DNA of 44,432 nt, taken from NCBI GenBank assembly GCA_031835245.1, contig JAVKOQ010000393.1, positions 1 through 44,432 on the forward strand, given 5' to 3'. Below are positions 40,491-44,432 of this stretch, one piece after another. Under the pieces are notes generated by a model. The model saw nothing but the letters and a program-made list of their open reading frames with translations. It was not told the origin of the DNA and did no database searches. The stretch comes from Balamuthia mandrillaris. Lineage: Eukaryota; Discosea; Longamoebia; Balamuthiidae. The position numbers and the translations under genes are program-made. How positions within the stretch are numbered: the stretch's first letter is position 1; each line of letters opens with the position of its first letter.

Positions 40491-42612
40491 TCATGGATGA
40501 AACTCAATGGCGACTTGCTGATACGTTGTCTTACCGTCATTGCGAAGACCGTGAGAGCGACCAGCTGGCGCATAAATCACGTCCCCAACCTCCAACCTCT
40601 CTTCTCCCGGCAGCAACGTGGCTTGGCCTTTTTCCACCAGCAACAATGCATCGTGCACGTCCACATGAGGACTGAGCGATTTGCCCTTGGGCAAACGGAA
40701 GGCATGCCCTTGCAGCTCTGAGAGAGTCTCGGTTGGTGCTGTTATGAAGACGTGTTCTTTGACACTTTGAGTTTGGGTGGCCAAGTTCATTGCTCGTAAG
40801 ATGGTGGCTGAGCCAAGACCACCTCTGGTTCCTCCTAAAGCTCGCTTGACGATCAACGGAGGCAATGTCGTTGCCGAACGTTTTGTCTTTTCTTCTTTGA
40901 AGAAACGAATGGAGAGGTAGCTGCTGTGAGGAGAGCTTAAACCAGTGATTGTGTGAGCAACGTTGGCAGGATGGTAGATGATATCTCCTTTTTCAGCGAT
41001 GGTTTCTTCTGGTAGTTCGTCCGGAAAGACTTGCCTTTCCTCTTCCGTGAAAGGTCCCCAATCATACTTTCCAGGAACAGGGAGGCGAGTAATCCTCACT
41101 TCTCCCTCGGTGACGTATATCAATTCTGCTTCTGGGTGAAGATGGGGTGGGTGAGGCGTCGCGAATCTCTGGAGGACGTGCCAGCTGATATGTAGTCTGT
41201 CTAAGACAGGTGTTTTTGTGTCCAGCAGAGTGTAAGACGAGTTTGTTTGCAGTAGTTGTGGTGACGGATGGAAGACAAATGTATCTTCAAGTGGAGGGCG
41301 GTGAGCAGTTCCAGGAAGAGGAGCTTCCACAGCTCTGGGAGAACCCTCGTCAAGGCTATCATGATAGAGGCTGCTCAGACGCAAGCCAGGCCGAAAGAAT
41401 CGTGGTATATTTTTGGAGAACGCCTCATAGTTGGTGGGCACCAGCACGTTGTTCATCTTACTAAAGTCCTTGTCCAACGTGCCAGTGATCCATATGGTAG
41501 GAGGCATTAGCGAATAAACTTGATAAGGAGGATTATATTCCATCGGTCTCCGCACAACGCAGTGCCCCGCCATGTATTGGATGACCATGGCATCTCGGGA
41601 TTCACCAGTTGGATTCACCGATCCATGCCACGTCTGTTGAGTTCGAACCAAGGTGTCAGTATGTCGAAGGAAATCAAGCGATATGAAACAAACAATAAAG
41701 AGATAATGAACAAAACTAAAAAGCCAATGCATAGAGGGGCGAGAGCAAGGTTCGTAAGTGAGGAATGGAAAGAACGAGAGAGAGAGAGAGAGAGAGAGAG
41801 GAAATGAGGACCTGGCCCTGGAAGACGATAAATTCACCATTGGACATATCGTGTCTTATAAGCTTGGACTCTGCGTCGACCCGGACCTTGGCAGCCTCTA
41901 CCATCTGTATCATGTTCAGGTTCTCATTCTCTGTGAGCGTCACGTCCTGGTTCTGTAGTTCTTGTGGGAGGAACTTGCTGCGGAAGGTCCGCGTTAGAAT
42001 CATGAGCGACGTGTTGAGGTTGATGTTCTGGAGGCCCATCCACACCGTGGCTGTCTCTTTGCACTGCCTCGTTTCCACATCGACATGCCAACGGTGTGCC
42101 GTGTCCACTCCTCGGTGAGCCAAGATAGTGCCCATCAGGACAAGGTTCGGACCCAGGAGGGCCTGTATGTGAGTCACGAGGGTGGGATGGAGTGCCAACG
42201 AGAGCAACAAGGAGGAGGAGAAGAAGCGGTTCTTGTCCCAAGGCACGCGTGGGGAACGCAGCTTCTCCGCCGTGTAGGCAGCTTCGCGCAGGGCGGGGAG
42301 TTCTTCTTCCTCCAACAACGGAAAGGGACCGATGACTCCCTCCTCCCAAAACTGTTTGTTCCAGAAGGCGTCGCTATGGCTTTGCCAAGCTCTTGGTGGC
42401 CGGATAATGACGTCTTCTGGGTTGAGGCTGGATAGGTCCTGTCCGACATCAGAGGAGGGCCTTGCAGACCGACGGGGAAGAGGAGAGAGAGTAACCGAAA
42501 CGCCCAGAAAAAAGTCTTGAGGATAATGTGGAGCCTTAGTTTGTGTCTGAAAGTAAAGGAAGGGCACCACGGCTAACAATAAAAGAGGAAGCCACAGCAA
42601 GCCCGCTTTCAT
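40491..42612 (-). CDS. PhyH-like dioxygenase fused to a bicupin
   Basis: Exons 42612-41812 and 41633-40491, in phase, 647 residues. MKAGLLWLPLLLLAVVPFLY is a signal peptide or anchor. Residues ~60-300 look like phytanoyl-CoA dioxygenase: HRWHVDVE supplies His-x-Asp, and TWHGSVNPTGESRDAM just after the intron supplies the second His and the 2-oxoglutarate Arg. The second half has two cupin barrels: HLHPEAELIYVTEGEVRITR with GDIIYHPANVAHTITG, and LSPHVDVHDALLLVEKGQAT with GDVIYAPAGRSHGLRN. A likely role is oxidative tailoring of a secreted or lipid-like substrate. The intron has a GA tract. The fusion is odd and not one I know. Confidence 0.85.
41779..41800. repeat. GA tract in PhyH-bicupin intron
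   Basis: Pure GA on the plus strand, CT in sense, 12 bases from the donor of the single intron. Confidence 0.85.
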
Positions 42613-42815
42613 GTTCTGCCCTTGTTTTTTTTTTTTTTTTTGTGTGTGTTGTGTGTTGCTGTGTTCACTCAAGTCAGTCGACAGAACCACCTTTGCCCAA
42701 CCTAACCCCTTGGTGTCGACGCGTCGTCCGTTATTTCATGCAACTAAGAAGAAAACTGCTTCGCTGCTGGTTCTTCGAGTTTATTTGTGGATGGTTTGAG
42801 TGTTCGTTTCGAACT

Positions 42816-43714
42816 TCAGAAAACAAATGGCGCCAGTCTCTCCGCAAAGGATTCGTCACTTCCACCAGCTACATATCCTTCCACGGCCAACAGGAATACA
42901 TCCCTCCATTCTTCCGTCATAAGCTCTGGTATCTCCATCTCTGCCTCCATCTTAGGGGGAAGAAGGTACGTTCTAGCTTCATAGCTCCAGCCCAAATAGA
43001 TCAGTTGGCCAGCACCAAACGGCATGGTAAAGACGGCACAGGCGTCTACGCCGTCCTCCTGTCCACCGTAAATGCAAACTGCTTCCTTCGGCCAATCTGC
43101 CTCCATATTGACCACCCTATCATAGCGCCAGTTGCCCAAAGCCTCGGGACCTTTCTCAAAGGGTGTGCCCTTCGCGGCGTCCCTCTTTTTGAACGGGTCC
43201 CCCGTGATCGGTTCCTCAGAGAAGGGGTACCCTTCGACCACCTGGAGACCGAGGGACAATGTGGCGCTGAGGGCTTGCAAGTTGGCGGACCAGACCACAA
43301 CCCCGCCTTCGTTGAGATACGTGCTCAACATGTCCATTTGTTCGAACAGGTCGAGGAGGTAATATTCGACTTCGGGGACTATGAAGATGGGAGCTCCGGA
43401 GAGAACTTCCAATGCTTGGGCCTTAACTTGGTTGTTGTTGCCTTCGTCAAAGAGGTCGGTGATTAGGGAGAGCTCATGGCCACGTTGCTGCAAGAACAGG
43501 AGAAAGAAAAAGTTGGGTTGCCTTCGTAAATTCCGAAACGCTCCGTATCTACCAGTTCAGGGTTCTCGGTGACATTCTGATCAGCTAGGAGGACCACGCG
43601 CAATGAGTGCGGAGCCTATTCGCCCCAGTCGCCTGACAAGGTCCATAGCCTACCGCTGGCAGTTAGGGCTACGGAGAGCAGCACCAAGGCGATGCAGAAA
43701 TGAGAAGAGGACAT
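42816..43714 (-). CDS. secreted amidotransferase-fold-like protein, unknown
   Basis: Exons 43714-43673, 43615-43553 and 43487-42816, in phase, about 258 residues. MSSSHFCIALVLLS is signal-like, but the exon 1 end is uncertain: a donor at 43657 with a later acceptor is also in phase. The body begins HSLRVVLLADQNVTENPEL, then GHELSLITDLFDEGNNNQVK, SGAPIFIVPEVEYYLL and LSTYLNEGGVVVWSANLQAL, and later YLGWSYEARTYLLPPKM. This strand-helix order resembles class I glutamine amidotransferase-like or ThuA-type domains, but no catalytic Cys nucleophile elbow is visible. It lies directly upstream of the PhyH-bicupin gene in the same direction. Confidence 0.6.
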
Positions 43715-44120
43715 CTGTATGAATGTGTTGTGTATGCTGTTTGTGCACTTGTTGTTTGTGTACAGTACAAAAAAAAAATGATAAAGAGAGAACGATGTTT
43801 TTATTGTTGACGCCGGAATTGCAAAGCGAGGCATTGTATCTGATTAGCACAAATGAGGATACACGTGCACTAGTGATTGGTTAAAGCAGATGAGCCACCC
43901 AACGAATGCCCGTAAGTAGGTTCTCTTCTGTTTTTGTTGTTGCTTATAAGAAAAGAGGAAAGTTGAGACAAAAGGAGTGCTCCAAAAACAACCAGCACGC
44001 GGATCTTCTTCTTCGTTCGTGAACTGCAGGTGATATTGCTCAGGAGGGAAACAATAACAAAATTATCCAATTACCGCAAAAACGTGGTTCTGTTCCTTAG
44101 TAACCACCGGACGTGCGAAC
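43715..44120. other. gap near the window end
   Basis: Upstream of the secreted protein gene. GATTGG (CCAAT on the minus strand) occurs at 43875. Minus-strand ORF 43870-44070 has a hydrophobic stretch, but I see no splice-supported exon. Confidence 0.35.
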
Positions 44121-44398
44121 CTTGGTTTTGCTCTGTGCTCCGGTCTTCTCTCCCCGCGCTCCTCTTGTACTTGCTTTCTTCTCCGGTTGTGATGTCCTTT
44201 CGTTTGTGTTTGTATATCTGTCCTGTAAGCCCGCAGGAGTAGACAAAACTCTGTGGGCAAATACATGGCCCCTCAATACTTATGTCTACCCGGCGGCGCT
44301 CCAATCGTTTCTCTTCATCCATTCTTTCGCCTGCACCAGATCGTTGTCGAAGTTTTCATTTATTCTAGCAACAACAGAAAGCTTGTGGCCCTCAGTCG
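44121..44398 (-). CDS. possible partial gene cut by the window edge
   Basis: A minus-strand open stretch 44398-44290 reads GHKLSVVARINENFDNDLV and then AKEWMKRNDWSAAG, ending in a GG|GTAGAC donor. The next acceptor (CTTACAG at about 44223) would continue GTDIQTQTKGHHNRRR to 44121. The first stretch looks like the helical end of an HscB-type J-protein, but the resemblance is loose. The rest would lie beyond 44432. Confidence 0.3.
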
Positions 44399-44432
44399 TG
44401 CTTCTTCATGGTAGCGGGATTAAACTCAATCA

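Noticed and set aside
1-44432. Search for retroviral, LTR, Polinton or other virus-derived elements, transposons, tRNA, rRNA and CRISPR
   Set aside because: No polymerase, integrase, transposase, terminal repeat, cloverleaf or regular direct-repeat array was seen by eye.

Overview
This is nuclear DNA from a free-living protist, most likely an amoebozoan. That placement is an inference from gene content: Arp2/3 subunit 1, a Rac-type GTPase, a retromer-type sorting nexin, eukaryotic universal stress proteins and a cytosolic-type PheRS alpha. Twenty-two genes are supported well enough to draw exons for most of them, and four more are weak. Genes are packed tightly (often 50-400 bases apart) and usually split by GT-AG introns of about 50-200 bases. 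The donors keep G at +5 (GTATGT, GTACGT, GTTCGT, GTTTGT) while +3/+4 vary. I see no viral element, transposon, rRNA, tRNA or CRISPR array.

Layout. 0.1-12.4 kb: six minus-strand genes (universal stress-like protein, ARPC1, coiled-coil protein, double-Nudix protein, an acidic-tailed unknown, and PheRS alpha fused to an N-terminal GST-like module). 12.9-16.9 kb: three tandem plus-strand copies of a four-helix membrane protein, each behind an identical leader hairpin. 17.5-19.7 kb: a MurL-like PP-loop protein with a polyserine insert. 19.8-22.1 kb: a minus-strand composite in which an interrupted RING finger runs into the C-terminal half of an IMP-GMP-type 5'-nucleotidase; it is divergent from GTF2H5/TFB5. 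22.6-24.7 kb: a secreted-ectodomain membrane protein with an NPxY tail. 25.3-26.7 kb: a Rac-like GTPase carrying Ala12 and Ser61. 26.9-27.7 kb: a second universal stress protein. 28.1-30.2 kb: a membrane-anchored tandem Cu/Zn-SOD-like protein without most metal ligands. 30.3-32.6 kb: an ankyrin/F-box-like protein. 32.6-38.9 kb: a SNX1/2/Vps5-like protein, an AlkB-type dioxygenase, a p24/TMED2-like protein and a multi-CUE coiled-coil protein. 38.9-40.2 kb: two small weak genes. 40.5-43.7 kb: a PhyH-like dioxygenase fused to a bicupin, and a secreted amidotransferase-fold-like protein. An edge exon may lie at 44.1-44.4 kb.

The genes do not form one pathway. Shared themes are actin, membrane traffic and signalling (ARPC1, Rac, SNX, p24, SH3 protein, NPxY receptor) and domain reshuffling (PheRS-GST, RING-nucleotidase, PhyH-bicupin). 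The strongest leads are the PheRS-GST fusion, the GTPase-dead signature in the Rac protein, the RING-nucleotidase junction, the ligand-poor SOD repeats, the eukaryotic MurL-like gene, and the perfectly conserved leader hairpin of the tandem family.

Exon boundaries were placed by eye from reading-frame phase, splice dinucleotides and remembered family sequences. No database or alignment was run.
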